This document shows positions 4,785 through 15,902 of a stretch of DNA of 19,029 nt, in pieces; position 1 is the first letter of the stretch, and the number at the start of each line of letters is the position of its first letter. Below the pieces are notes generated by a model. That model had not been told where the DNA came from, did not search any database, and saw only the letters and a list, made by a program, of their open reading frames with translations. Source of the DNA: Candidatus Margulisiibacteriota bacterium (GTDB taxonomy: Bacteria > Margulisbacteria > Marinamargulisbacteria > DT-59); the NCBI GenBank assembly GCA_013215865.1, contig JABSQL010000021.1:1-19029 (forward strand). The letters are read 5' to 3'. The translations under genes and the position numbers were made by a program.

Positions 4785-7571
4785 ATGACAAGTAGGACCT
4801 ATGTGTGTGTAGATGTTGAGACCACCGGATTAACACCTAAAGAAAATGAAATTATTGAAATCGGAGCTGTGAAAGTCTGTGACGGTAAAATCATCGATAC
4901 GTATGAAACCCTCGTTAAACCCAACCATGATGTTTTAGCGTTTGTTTCAAAATTAACCGGCATTTCTTCAGAAATGTTGGACAAAGCACCCACGTTTAGT
5001 GAAATATCGACTTCTTTCTTGGATTTTATGGGGGATCATATCTTTGTCGCTCATAATGTGGATTTTGATTTTGGGATGATTAATAAAGAGCTAAAACGTA
5101 TAGACCACCCTCCAATGTCTCATGCGACATTAGATACGCAAGATCTTGCGTTAATTTGTTTGCCAGATACCGCCAGCCATAAATTAGGTGCGATTGCTCG
5201 GTCATTCCATATGGTTTTTAAAGATCGACATCGGGCCCTGTCCGATGCCCAAATCGTGGCGAATATTCTCAATTACTTTACCTCAAATATCACCTTACAC
5301 CCCGTTGTAGTCCACTATGTTAATCAGTTACTTCCCAAATCTAAAAAAGGGTTGCAACGCTTTATAAATGAGAATTTTAAAAAAGAATTGCCACACTCTT
5401 TAGATTACAAAAGCTATCTACCTAAGTATAAAAAATCAACCCAAAAAGATAATAGCACCTCTTTTGATGAAGACAATATCCTTTCTCTTTTTACACCAGG
5501 ATCAACTCTGGCGAATGAGTTTGATCATTTTGAAGAAAGAAGTTCTCAAAAAAAGTTGGCAGAAACCGTTTTGGAATGCTTCTCTACATCTTCTCATGGC
5601 TTGTTAGAAGCAGGTGCTGGGCATGGAAAAACGATTGCCTACTTGATACCCTCTGTTTTTTGGGCAAGAAAGAAAAATACTCAGCTGATTATCAGTACCA
5701 AAACAAAACATCTTCAAAACCAGATATTTTATCATGATCTGAAAAAAGTTCAGGCCGTATTTCCCTCACTTAATGCCATTATCTTGAAGGGTAAAAATAA
5801 TTACATTGATATTAAAAAATTTGACCATCTTTTGATGCAAACGATTGAAGAAGAAAATGCATCAGAAAATATAATGGTTTTGGGGTTATTAACATGGGTG
5901 TTGAAAACCCCTTTTGGAGATATGCATGAACTTCATCCCAGTTTATTCGCACGGTTTTATACTAAAATGCACTATGACTTTGCCTCAAACAAGAAAAGTC
6001 CATTTGATTCATTTTGTTTTGTAAATCGAATTCGCCGCATGGCTAAGAACGTAGATGTTATTATCACAAACCACTCACTTGTGTTGTCTGATCTAAATGC
6101 AGGGTCAGATATATTTAAGCCAGATGCGTTTATGGTGCTAGACGAAGCCCATAGTATTGAAGATACGGCCAGTCAAAGTTTTTCAATAATAATTTCATTT
6201 TTTTCTGTAAAAGATTATCTTCATATTCTTGACAGTAAAAATGATGCTTCTCTGCTTGAAGAAATTCGGAGATATCTCTGTGATTTAGATAATATAGCGC
6301 TGAAAGCAGATGTCCAAACGGTTCTTAGCCACCTCAATGAAATGGTACGTCATGCAGTTAAAATGAATCATAGAATGTTTCATGAGTTGAAAATTTATTT
6401 AACAAACAATCACCAAAATGAATCTGGGAATCCCATGATCTTATTGTCCAGGGCACTGAGAACAAAACAAAGTTGGAAAGATATCATGATAATAATAGGG
6501 GAGTGGCGTCAGAAAATGGAGGAAATTATCGAGGAAGTCACCCATCTCATAGAGCTATTGGGTAAAATGCCCAAAGGGTCTATTTGGTTAGATACCCTAA
6601 CAACAATAAAACAAGTGCTACTTAAAACGATTTCTGAATGTACGTTTGTATTGGCTGAAGAGTCAGGGTATGTCAGTTGGATCGAGTCGAATCACTCCAG
6701 AGATTTTCAACAAGTTAAACTCATATCTGCGCCCATTAATGTAGGTCCACTCTTAAATGAGGCATTATTTTCCAGAAAAGAGTCTATTCTATGTATTTCA
6801 GCAACTTTAACAACGGGTGGTTCTTTTGACTATTTCAAATCAACTTTAGGGGTAGACACATTGAATCAAAATATCATAGCTAAATCATTTCCATCAGATT
6901 ATAATTACAAAAAGCAGATGTTTTCTGGGTTCATAACAGATCTTCCAGAATACGCTGACTCTTCTAAGTATTCGAGCCAAATCGTGGGTAAAATTTCAAA
7001 GATATGTCGTTATTTTGGAGGGAAAAGCTTGGTATTAATGACATCTTTATCTGCCCTAAAACAACTTCATTACAGATTAAAGAACGCCCTGTCAGATTCC
7101 CAACTCAATGTATATTGTCAGCATGTACATGGGACCAAGGAAAGTATATTAGAGCGGTTTCGGTCAGAGTATACACATTCTATTTTAATGGGAGTGGATA
7201 GTTTTTGGGAAGGCGTTGATTTGCCGGGTATTCTGAATTGTGTGATCATACCAAAACTGCCCTTCCCTGTCCCTACAGACCCGATTATATCTGCAAAAAT
7301 AATAGATATTGAATTAAATGGTGGGAATGGATTTAAAGATGTGATTTTGCCTAAAGCGGTTTTAAAGTTTAAGCAAGGGCTGGGTCGGGTCATTCGGTCC
7401 CAAAAAGACAAGGGCGCTGTTTTTGTTCTCGACTCTAGAATTTTATCTAAATCTTACCGAAAATATTTTCTTCAAGAGATGTCCCAATTTTATACTATTG
7501 AAGGTAATTTTAAAAATGTAATGAGCCAGTTAAAAAAATGGTATCCTCAAGACATCGACCTAAAAGGATGA
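4785..7571 (+). CDS. dinG: DinG-family helicase with N-terminal DEDDh exonuclease domain
   Basis: 928 residues, the usual size of the exonuclease-fused DinG of Firmicutes-type bacteria. Exonuclease domain 1-165: D10-V-E12 (Exo I), HNVDFDFG near 90-97 (Exo II), HRALSDA 149-155 (Exo III), all DEDDh residues present. Superfamily 2 helicase part: Walker A EAGAGHGKT 275-283, DEAH 453-456, DSFWEGVDLPG from 805, and motif VI QGLGRVIRS 864-872. I see no four-cysteine Fe-S cluster between motifs I and II, as in other exonuclease-fused members. The family is linked to DNA repair, and Fe-S-less members may act mainly as 3'-5' exonucleases. First gene of a plus-strand operon; the hisZ GTG follows its TGA after 39 nt. 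Confidence 0.93.
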   Translation: MTSRTYVCVDVETTGLTPKENEIIEIGAVKVCDGKIIDTYETLVKPNHDVLAFVSKLTGISSEMLDKAPTFSEISTSFLDFMGDHIFVAHNVDFDFGMINKELKRIDHPPMSHATLDTQDLALICLPDTASHKLGAIARSFHMVFKDRHRALSDAQIVANILNYFTSNITLHPVVVHYVNQLLPKSKKGLQRFINENFKKELPHSLDYKSYLPKYKKSTQKDNSTSFDEDNILSLFTPGSTLANEFDHFEERSSQKKLAETVLECFSTSSHGLLEAGAGHGKTIAYLIPSVFWARKKNTQLIISTKTKHLQNQIFYHDLKKVQAVFPSLNAIILKGKNNYIDIKKFDHLLMQTIEEENASENIMVLGLLTWVLKTPFGDMHELHPSLFARFYTKMHYDFASNKKSPFDSFCFVNRIRRMAKNVDVIITNHSLVLSDLNAGSDIFKPDAFMVLDEAHSIEDTASQSFSIIISFFSVKDYLHILDSKNDASLLEEIRRYLCDLDNIALKADVQTVLSHLNEMVRHAVKMNHRMFHELKIYLTNNHQNESGNPMILLSRALRTKQSWKDIMIIIGEWRQKMEEIIEEVTHLIELLGKMPKGSIWLDTLTTIKQVLLKTISECTFVLAEESGYVSWIESNHSRDFQQVKLISAPINVGPLLNEALFSRKESILCISATLTTGGSFDYFKSTLGVDTLNQNIIAKSFPSDYNYKKQMFSGFITDLPEYADSSKYSSQIVGKISKICRYFGGKSLVLMTSLSALKQLHYRLKNALSDSQLNVYCQHVHGTKESILERFRSEYTHSILMGVDSFWEGVDLPGILNCVIIPKLPFPVPTDPIISAKIIDIELNGGNGFKDVILPKAVLKFKQGLGRVIRSQKDKGAVFVLDSRILSKSYRKYFLQEMSQFYTIEGNFKNVMSQLKKWYPQDIDLKG

Positions 7572-7610
7572 GTGTATTACAATTATGTATATTTTAATCA
7601 GGAGAAATCA

Positions 7611-8453
7611 GTGAGAAATTTTACCCCCTTTGGTGTTAGAGACTTTACACCAACAGAAACCAACAAGTTTAAAAAGAACGTGAGGAAAATTGAATCAGAA
7701 TTTGAAAAGTGGGATTATCAACAGATCATCACCCCCACTATCGAGTATTATAAGACCCTTGAAAAGGGCATGGGGCCTCAATTGAAGAAGAGGGTGGAAA
7801 CGTTTAAGAATTCTAACGGGGACGTTATGGTTATAAGACCTGACCATACAACACCCATTGCCAGGCTGGTCGCAAATCGCATGAAAGAAGAGGAAAAGCC
7901 CATTCGTTTGTATTACAATGGCCCCATTGTCCGCTCTCCAGGTCAGGAAGTGGTTACTGAAATGGAATCTTTTCAGGCAGGTATTGAGTGTATTGGTTTG
8001 GAGGGCCCCGAAGCGGATGCTGAAGTTATTATGGTATGCATTAGTGCCCTATTAAAATTAGGGTATACATCTTTTGGGATTGATATTGGCTATATTCAAA
8101 AGAATCTTACTAAAAAAAATCAAGATCTTCTCATTAAACAAGATTATGTTGGTTTAGGGTATATTCCGAAGCGAGGGGGTGTCGATATATTACCTTCCAA
8201 TCATGCGCTTATGGACGTCTATAAAATCCTAAAGAAAAATAAAATGGATCAATATATTACGTTTAACATGGGTATTACAAGAGAGTTGGGTTATTATACG
8301 GGCATCATATTTGAATGCTACCTATCTGAAAAGGGGTTTTTAATCGGTTCAGGGGGAAGGTATGATAACTTGATACAGGATTTTGGTTACCCATGCCCAG
8401 CTGTTGGGTTTGCCTTGAATTTATCTCGTTTGCAACTCTATAGGGGGATTTAA
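7611..8453 (+). CDS. hisZ: ATP phosphoribosyltransferase regulatory subunit (HisZ), short form
   Basis: HisRS-like protein without tRNA-charging role; it activates short-form HisG in the first step of histidine synthesis. Start GTG 7611 is chosen for AGGAG at 6-nt spacing; a GTG at 7572 would abut the dinG stop without such a site. 280 residues, clearly shorter than typical HisZ (about 380-400) and lacking an anticodon-binding domain. Class II signatures: RPDHTTPIAR 76-85 (motif 2 side), QAGIECIG 122-129, ELGYYTGIIFE 225-235 (histidine-A-like but without the usual Arg-Gly-Leu), and GSGGRYDNL 246-254. It lies 1 nt before hisG, which fits an obligate HisZ-HisG pair. The shortness is mainly in the middle insertion. 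Confidence 0.87.
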   Translation: MRNFTPFGVRDFTPTETNKFKKNVRKIESEFEKWDYQQIITPTIEYYKTLEKGMGPQLKKRVETFKNSNGDVMVIRPDHTTPIARLVANRMKEEEKPIRLYYNGPIVRSPGQEVVTEMESFQAGIECIGLEGPEADAEVIMVCISALLKLGYTSFGIDIGYIQKNLTKKNQDLLIKQDYVGLGYIPKRGGVDILPSNHALMDVYKILKKNKMDQYITFNMGITRELGYYTGIIFECYLSEKGFLIGSGGRYDNLIQDFGYPCPAVGFALNLSRLQLYRGI

Positions 8454-8454
8454 T

Positions 8455-9093
8455 ATGACGACCCAGATGCTCACCATTGCTGTTTCAAAAGGTTACATGC
8501 TAGAAAAAACAATCTTATTATTTAATGATATCGGATTGTCATTTGATGTTGATTTACAAACGTCGAGGAAACTATTTTCAACGGATCATATTAATCGTGT
8601 TAGACTACTTCAAGTTCGCCCTTGGGATGTCCCTGTATATGTTCAAGGTGGCGCTGCAGATTTGGGAATTGTTGGGAAAGATGTCCTTTTAGAAAAAGAT
8701 CCCCCGATTGCTGAATTATTGGATTTGAAATTTGGAAGGTGCGATCTTGTTCTCGCTGGAATGGAACAGATAGAGCCCAATCAATTGGCACAAAATCTTA
8801 CTGTTGCAACAAAATATCCCAGATCAACAGTCAATTACTTTCAAGATAGGGGACTTAAAATAGAGCTCATCAACTTGTATGGTGCCATTGAATTGGCCCC
8901 TATGACAGGCTTGGCAGATGTTATCTGTGATTTAACCGCAACAGGAAAGACACTAAAGGAAAATAATTTAAAGATTATTGATACTATCTTTCGTTCTTCT
9001 GCAAGGTTGGTTGCAAATCCAGTTAGTTTGAAAGTCCATTACGATAGAATATGTGCGTTTTCGGAGAATCTAGCAAAATGCTGCAAAGAATAG
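8455..9093 (+). CDS. hisG: ATP phosphoribosyltransferase catalytic subunit, short form
   Basis: 212 residues, the short HisG that needs HisZ. It joins ATP and PRPP to phosphoribosyl-ATP, the committed step of histidine synthesis. N-terminus LTIAVSKGYMLEKTI; GGAADLGIVGKDVL follows; PRPP-binding motif around D159 (DLTATGKTLKENNL). It lacks the C-terminal histidine-feedback domain of long HisG, so feedback would act through HisZ. ATG 8455 lies 1 nt after the hisZ stop, with AGGGGGA (8442-8448) as ribosome site. No other his gene is in the window. Its 3' end overlaps yqeG. Confidence 0.95.
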   Translation: MTTQMLTIAVSKGYMLEKTILLFNDIGLSFDVDLQTSRKLFSTDHINRVRLLQVRPWDVPVYVQGGAADLGIVGKDVLLEKDPPIAELLDLKFGRCDLVLAGMEQIEPNQLAQNLTVATKYPRSTVNYFQDRGLKIELINLYGAIELAPMTGLADVICDLTATGKTLKENNLKIIDTIFRSSARLVANPVSLKVHYDRICAFSENLAKCCKE

Positions 9094-9638
9094 TCTCCTT
9101 GCTAAAATTATCTCTGAACCAATATACATCGGTGTTGAGATTCATTTTTACTCCTAATGACATCTGCGAAAAAGTAGAGGATATTCAACTGGAGACTTTG
9201 GTTCAAAAATATCCCATTATGTTACTGGATGTTGATAATACTATTTTACCTTATACTCAGTCCCGATTAAGTTTTCAGAAATTGAATTGGATCAATCGGT
9301 CAAAGGCTTTGGGTTTCAAGATATATCTAATATCCAATAATATTTCCAAAAGACGCATAGAAAAAGTAGCGATTCAGTTAGGTGTAACGGGTATATATTT
9401 TGCATGTAAACCATTTGTGTGGAGTATTAAGGACATGGTAGGACGATATGATATAGATATTAAAAAATGTGTGGTTATTGGGGATCAAATGAGCCGAGAC
9501 GTTGTTTTAGGTAACTGGCTCAGATGTCATACAATTCTCGTTGATCCACTGGATAAAAAAGTATCATTTCTCAAAACAGTTCAAAGAGATGTTGAACTGT
9601 TTTTATTGAAAAAACTTAATATTGTTAGCGATTATTGA
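9078..9638 (+). CDS. YqeG-family HAD-type phosphatase
   Basis: 186 residues from ATG 9078, overlapping the end of hisG by 16 nt; GGAG at 9064-9067 is the nearest ribosome site, and an earlier ATG (9051) has none. HAD signatures: D51-V-D53-N-T (nucleophile and acid), S87-N-N, K111-P, and G135-D136-Q-M-S-R-D. There is no large cap domain. YqeG proteins belong to HAD subfamily IIIA; some members dephosphorylate phosphatidylglycerophosphate, but the substrate here cannot be read from sequence. Last gene of the dinG-hisZ-hisG-yqeG run. Its TGA directly abuts the TAA of the convergent 63-residue gene. Confidence 0.87.
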   Translation: MLQRIVSLLKLSLNQYTSVLRFIFTPNDICEKVEDIQLETLVQKYPIMLLDVDNTILPYTQSRLSFQKLNWINRSKALGFKIYLISNNISKRRIEKVAIQLGVTGIYFACKPFVWSIKDMVGRYDIDIKKCVVIGDQMSRDVVLGNWLRCHTILVDPLDKKVSFLKTVQRDVELFLLKKLNIVSDY

Positions 9639-9830
9639 TTAATCTATATCGTAGTCGAGATCAACTTCTGTTTCTGCATCTGACTGACTAGCTTCTTCGT
9701 AGACAACCTGTCCATCATCTTTAGAGTGAAGAGAATCAATCTCTTTTTTAACCTCTGCTTTTGATTTTGAAGCACATAGGGAACATGTTTCCCAAACGAT
9801 ACCATGTATACATTGCAGTGAATCTGCCAT
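9639..9830 (-). CDS. Small acidic protein with CxHG ... CxxC motif, third gene after gyrBA
   Basis: 63 residues. Start ATG 9830 is supported by GGAGGT at 5-nt spacing, in the 21-bp gap after gyrA, so it is very probably cotranscribed with gyrB-gyrA. The N-terminus has C7-I-H9-G ... C16-S-L-C19, a plausible single zinc site. The rest is charged and the last ~20 residues are strongly acidic (Glu/Asp). I do not recognise the family beyond this motif. The stop codon touches that of yqeG. Confidence 0.72.
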   Translation of the reverse strand: MADSLQCIHGIVWETCSLCASKSKAEVKKEIDSLHSKDDGQVVYEEASQSDAETEVDLDYDID

Positions 9831-9851
9831 TTTTGACCTCCGGTTAACTAA

Positions 9852-12344
9852 TTAATTTATTGTTTCTTCAACAATTGTGGATTCATCTTCTTTTAACACA
9901 AGCGCAATAGCCATGACTCTATCTTTGGAATCCAATTTTACAATTCGAACACCTTGTGAGCTGCGTCTTTGAGTAGAGATTTTGGATATTTGTTGCCTGC
10001 ACATGGTACCTTTTTTAGTAACCACCATAATTTCATTTTCTTTTTGAACAATGATTGCATTTGACACGTGGTCATCTTTAACCGTTTTCCTGAAATTAAT
10101 AGACTTGACACCAATACCACTTCTACCTTGCACTTTGAATTCATCAATACGCAGATTCTTACCATAGCCATGGTTCGTAATAATGAGTAAATGAAGTTTT
10201 TCTTCTTCTGGATCAATGACGTCCATACTGACCAATACATCTTGTGGTTTTATACGTATACCCCGTACACCTCTAGTCGCTCTTCCCATAGGTCGTACTT
10301 GAGTTTCACTGAAGCGAATGACCATGCCTGCAGATGTAACAAGCATGATATCTTTTTCACCAGAGCTCTTTTTGACCCATTTTAGATTATCATCATCATC
10401 TAAATGAATGGCAACGATGGCTCTATTTTTTAAGTGTATAAATGCGCGAACAGATGTTTTTTTCACAATGCCTTTCTGGGTCGTCATAAATACGAAATCG
10501 TTTGTATCAAAATTTTCGATGGGTATAATTGTGGTTACAGTTTCATTGTCATCAAGAGAAAGAAAATGCGATATAGATACCCCTTTACTTTGACGGGATG
10601 CTTCTGGAATTTGATATACCTTAATTTTAAAAGTACGACCTCTGTTGGTAAAGCACAGAAGGTAATCATGCGTGCTGGTCACGAACATCTGATCAATAAT
10701 GTCTTCTTCGCGGGTCGTCATGCTATTGATGCCTCTTCCCCCACGTAATTGACTTTTAAACTGTGTCACTGGCATCCGCTTAACGAAGCCTTTCTTAGAT
10801 AGAAGGACTGCAACCGTTTGCTCAGGAATCAAATCTTCAATATCCATAGATCCTACAGAATCTCCAATCACTGTTTTGCGGTCATCTCCATATTTTTTCT
10901 TAATGTCTGCAAGCTCTGTCTTAATGATGGTAAATTGTCTATCCTCTGTATTTAATATATTTTCCAAATCTTTTTTTCTTTCTTTCAATTCATTGAATTC
11001 TTTTTCAATTTTATCCTGCTCTAAACCAGTTAATCTTTGCAGTCTCATTTCTAGAATCGCATTTGCTTGTCTTTCAGATAAATCAAAATTAGATATGAGT
11101 CCATTTCTGGCAACTTCTGTATTCTCTGAGGCTTTAATCAGTTTGATGACAGCATCAATCTGGCCCAACGCAATTTTTAAACCTTCTAAGATATGTAAAC
11201 GGTCTACGGTTTTCTTTAAATCAAAATTTGTACGCCTTACAATGACTTCTTTACGATGTAAAATAAAATGAGATAACACTTCTTTTAGATTAAGCGTTTT
11301 GGGAACACCATTAACTAGCGCTACTATATTAATACCAAATGAAGATTGAAGCGCAGTATGCTTGAAAAGTTGGTTAAGAACCACTTCTGGCTGTGCATCT
11401 CGTTTCAATTCTATATAAATTCGGAGTCCTTTTCTATCAGATTCATCTCTTAAATCTGAAATGCCAGTAAGCTTTTTATCTTGCACCAACTCCGCAATCT
11501 TGATAATCAGATTGGCTTTGTTTAACTGGTATGGAATTTCATGAACAATAATAGCCGTTTTATTTTTCTTTTTGGAATCTTCAAAACTTGTTATAGCCCG
11601 AATGGTAATAATACCCCGTCCTGTTAAATATGCACTTTGAATACCTTGAATACCACAAATCTCGCCCCCTGTAGGAAAATCGGGTCCCTTAATAATAGTT
11701 AATAATTCTGATATTTCAGTTTCCGGGTTGTCAATTAATCTGCAAATTCCATCAACCAATTCTTTTAAATTGTGCGGTGGGATATTCGTTGCCATACCCA
11801 CAGCAATTCCAGATGCGCCATTTAAAAGTAAATTAGGTAACTTTGAGGGTAACACAGCCGGTTCTTCCAAAGATTCATCAAAGTTGGGTGTAAATTTAAC
11901 GGTGTCTTTATCGATATCTTCCAGCATTTCCATAGTAATACGTGCAAACCTTGCCTCAGTGTACCTCATGGCAGCCGCATTATCACCATCAACAGACCCA
12001 TAATTTCCTTGCCCATCTATCAGGGGATATCTTAACGAAAAATCCTGAGCCATTCTTACCAACGAATCATAAACCGCTGTATCACCATGCGGGTGATATC
12101 GTCCCAATACATCCCCAACAATACGTGCACACTTTTTATAGGGTCTGCCTGCAATAAAACCTGAATCATACATTGAGTACAAAATACGTCTATGTACAGG
12201 CTTGAGCCCATCTCGGACATCAGGCAATGCTCTGCCAACAATAACAGACATGGCATATTCCAAATACGAATTTTTCATCTCTTCATCAATACCTATTGGC
12301 TTTACGTGTGGATCTTCAAATAATGGTGTTTGATCTTCTGTCAT
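9852..12344 (-). CDS. gyrA: DNA gyrase subunit A
   Basis: 830 residues, normal length. It breaks and rejoins DNA in the A2B2 gyrase that introduces negative supercoils. Catalytic Y128 sits in AAAMRYTE. The quinolone-determining region reads [10 protein letters not shown], with Thr89 and Asp93 at the E. coli Ser83 and Asp87 positions. GyrA-box QLRGGRG at 532-538 in the C-terminal beta-pinwheel supports gyrase rather than Topo IV, as does pairing with gyrB. ATG 12344 follows AAGGAGT at 4-nt spacing, and that site overlaps the gyrB TAA. Terminates with TAA, relevant to the TAA question in the left array. Confidence 0.97.
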   Translation of the reverse strand: MTEDQTPLFEDPHVKPIGIDEEMKNSYLEYAMSVIVGRALPDVRDGLKPVHRRILYSMYDSGFIAGRPYKKCARIVGDVLGRYHPHGDTAVYDSLVRMAQDFSLRYPLIDGQGNYGSVDGDNAAAMRYTEARFARITMEMLEDIDKDTVKFTPNFDESLEEPAVLPSKLPNLLLNGASGIAVGMATNIPPHNLKELVDGICRLIDNPETEISELLTIIKGPDFPTGGEICGIQGIQSAYLTGRGIITIRAITSFEDSKKKNKTAIIVHEIPYQLNKANLIIKIAELVQDKKLTGISDLRDESDRKGLRIYIELKRDAQPEVVLNQLFKHTALQSSFGINIVALVNGVPKTLNLKEVLSHFILHRKEVIVRRTNFDLKKTVDRLHILEGLKIALGQIDAVIKLIKASENTEVARNGLISNFDLSERQANAILEMRLQRLTGLEQDKIEKEFNELKERKKDLENILNTEDRQFTIIKTELADIKKKYGDDRKTVIGDSVGSMDIEDLIPEQTVAVLLSKKGFVKRMPVTQFKSQLRGGRGINSMTTREEDIIDQMFVTSTHDYLLCFTNRGRTFKIKVYQIPEASRQSKGVSISHFLSLDDNETVTTIIPIENFDTNDFVFMTTQKGIVKKTSVRAFIHLKNRAIVAIHLDDDDNLKWVKKSSGEKDIMLVTSAGMVIRFSETQVRPMGRATRGVRGIRIKPQDVLVSMDVIDPEEEKLHLLIITNHGYGKNLRIDEFKVQGRSGIGVKSINFRKTVKDDHVSNAIIVQKENEIMVVTKKGTMCRQQISKISTQRRSSQGVRIVKLDSKDRVMAIALVLKEDESTIVEETIN

Positions 12345-12353
12345 AACGACTCC

Positions 12354-14405
<2,052 letters not shown>

Positions 14406-14422
14406 TTACCTATACCCCAGGC

Positions 14423-14629
14423 TCAACCTCCCCCCATATAATAAATGATATCAATGGTGTCTCCTGAAATGACGGGAGTAGCGGCAAAAGAAGGTGCATT
14501 GTACAGAGAGTGGTTGAGTTCAATAATAACGTGCAAAGGATTTAGTCTTAATTGAACAAGTAAATCTTCTAAGTTCTTTGGTGGTATTTTAAATTTTCGA
14601 GATTCTTCATTGATAATAAGTGTTATCAC
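14423..14629 (-). CDS. thiS: ThiS/MoaD-like sulfur carrier protein
   Basis: 68 residues from GTG 14629 (MITLIINEESRKFK), ending YYMGGG with the C-terminal Gly-Gly that is adenylated and thiocarboxylated in ThiS-type beta-grasp carriers. The GTG overlaps the lepB TGA (GTGA), suggesting translational coupling, and it gives the standard ThiS length. ATG 14659 would add ten residues lying in lepB. No thiF, thiG or other thiamine gene is nearby, so the pathway (thiazole synthesis or another sulfur transfer) is not proven. Confidence 0.82.
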   Translation of the reverse strand: MITLIINEESRKFKIPPKNLEDLLVQLRLNPLHVIIELNHSLYNAPSFAATPVISGDTIDIIYYMGGG

Positions 14630-15198
14630 TGTAAAATTTGTATGCGATTTAATGGCCAAAAGGTAAACAATGCCTTGCCAATAATGTCTTTTCTAGGAAC
14701 AAAACCCCAAACTCTGGAATCCGAAGAATTACCCCGATTATCTCCCAGAACGAAATAATTATTTTCAGGAACCACTTCAGGCCCATAAAAATCGTAAGGG
14801 TCCCGTTGCACATTAACCCCAGGAAAGACATGTTGATTACCATTTATGAATACAACCCCCTGACGAATTTCAATGGTATCAGACGGAAGACCAACGAGGC
14901 GTTTTACATATTCTTTACCATCGTTCCTCGGAGATTTGAAAAGTATGATAGCGCTTCTTTTGGGGTCTCTGAATCGATAAATAAACCGATTTACTACCAA
15001 TTTATCCTTCACCATCATGGTGGGTTCCATAGAGCCAGAAAAAACTTTAGAGGTGCCTATCACATATCTGCTGATCAACAAAGCAAGCAACAAAGCGACT
15101 AAAATTGTTTCCAGAGTATCTACTACATAAAATGTTGTTCGGCGTGTTTCTTTTAGAGTGTCTTTGTAAGTTTTCCATTCGGCAACTAGTCTGAACAT
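14626..15198 (-). CDS. lepB: Signal peptidase I
   Basis: 190 residues, the size of Gram-positive-type SipS/LepB. It removes signal peptides from exported proteins at the outer face of the cytoplasmic membrane. One membrane segment near 24-46, then catalytic S56 in SGSMEPT and general base K99 in YVKRLVGLPSD, then GDNRGNSSDSR 152-162 (boxes C-E). The start ATG 15198 lies 7 nt after a -10 box with no ribosome site, so translation may be leaderless. First gene of a lepB-thiS unit. Confidence 0.95.
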   Translation of the reverse strand: MFRLVAEWKTYKDTLKETRRTTFYVVDTLETILVALLLALLISRYVIGTSKVFSGSMEPTMMVKDKLVVNRFIYRFRDPKRSAIILFKSPRNDGKEYVKRLVGLPSDTIEIRQGVVFINGNQHVFPGVNVQRDPYDFYGPEVVPENNYFVLGDNRGNSSDSRVWGFVPRKDIIGKALFTFWPLNRIQILQ

Positions 15199-15205
15199 AG
15201 TCTTA

Positions 15206-15234
15206 CTTATATCACCATCGGAGAGATTTGATAA
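15206..15234 (-). promoter_or_regulatory. lepB promoter, possibly leaderless
   Basis: Minus strand: TTATCA (15229-15234), 17 nt, TATAAG (15206-15211), then 7 nt to the ATG. Transcription would begin at the start codon. No Shine-Dalgarno sequence is present. Confidence 0.6.
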
Positions 15235-15272
15235 GGGTTATTGTAAGGTTAGGTTTTTAATTATCGGGGGTG

Positions 15273-15278
15273 TATAAT
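15273..15278 (+). promoter_or_regulatory. -10 element upstream of the peptidoglycan-binding protein
   Basis: Perfect TATAAT; transcript start predicted near 15285, giving about 27 nt of leader with GAGGTGGAGG before the start codon. The -35 region is poor. It is divergent from the lepB promoter. Confidence 0.5.
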
Positions 15279-15311
15279 AGTGACTAAGATTGAGGTGGAG
15301 GTAATGCCCAA

Positions 15312-15656
15312 ATGAAATGCAAGCGGTTTTTGGTGGTTTTTTTCTTGATATGTATAGCCGGTGTGGCACATTGTAAAGAAGAGGGAAAACTGGCACCTCC
15401 CACGAGAGAGACCCGTATTACTTCAGCAAAACAGGTTTCTTTGGCATTTATACAAAGCGGACTTAATATATTGGGATACAAAGTGGGCAATATAGATGGA
15501 AGAATGGGAGGAAAAACAGTAAGAGGCATTAAACAATTCCAAAAGGACAAAGGCTTATATGAATCAGGAAAAATTAATTTTAGAACCCAGCGAACCATCT
15601 TAGATAAAATCAGAAAAATTGATATAGAATCCAGTATTTATAATAGAAAGTCCTGA
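15312..15656 (+). CDS. Exported protein with peptidoglycan-binding domain 1
   Basis: 114 residues. The signal peptide spans residues 1-20 (basic KCKR, hydrophobic core, AHC at the end); the Cys is not in a proper lipobox because His precedes it, so signal peptidase I cleavage is likelier. Residues about 43-98 form a PG_binding_1-type three-helix repeat (AFIQSGLNILGYKVGNIDG ... GIKQFQKDKGL ... T). Such domains bind cell-wall peptidoglycan and usually accompany a hydrolase; none is fused here, so it may be a wall-binding partner or anchor. GGAGG lies 10 nt upstream. A three-codon mini-ORF (ATG CCC AAA TGA, 15304-15315) overlaps the start codon. Confidence 0.8.
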   Translation: MKCKRFLVVFFLICIAGVAHCKEEGKLAPPTRETRITSAKQVSLAFIQSGLNILGYKVGNIDGRMGGKTVRGIKQFQKDKGLYESGKINFRTQRTILDKIRKIDIESSIYNRKS

Positions 15657-15692
15657 TTATCATCGTGTCCATTATTCCCGTACGGTAAAACC

Positions 15693-15902
15693 ATGCCTGT
15701 AAATGTAAAAAATGTTCGTGAAATTGGAATGACATTTAAAAAGCGGCGAAAAGAGTTTGGTTTCACTCAAAAAGAAACCGCATGGATGTGTAATGTAGGT
15801 ACGCGGTTTTTATCTGATCTAGAAAATGGAAAAGCAACCCTTGAGATAGATAAAGTATTTAATGTTTGTCAGCAGTTAGGGTTGAATGTCAACATTCAAT
15901 AA
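15693..15902 (+). CDS. HipB-like helix-turn-helix regulator
   Basis: 69 residues, XRE/Cro-type DNA-binding domain. IGMTFKKRRKEFGFTQKETA and VGTRFLSDLENGKATLEIDKV match the HipB antitoxin pattern (recognition helix around RFLSDLENGK). It would repress its own operon and bind the partner encoded next. The next gene overlaps it by 17 nt (ATG 15886 inside its last codons), as is typical for hipBA. No strong ribosome site is seen before ATG 15693. Confidence 0.87.
   Translation: MPVNVKNVREIGMTFKKRRKEFGFTQKETAWMCNVGTRFLSDLENGKATLEIDKVFNVCQQLGLNVNIQ

Noticed and set aside
11971..12081. Quinolone-resistance mutation in gyrA (Thr89)
   Set aside because: Thr at this position occurs naturally in several lineages; without wild-type relatives it is not evidence of acquired resistance.
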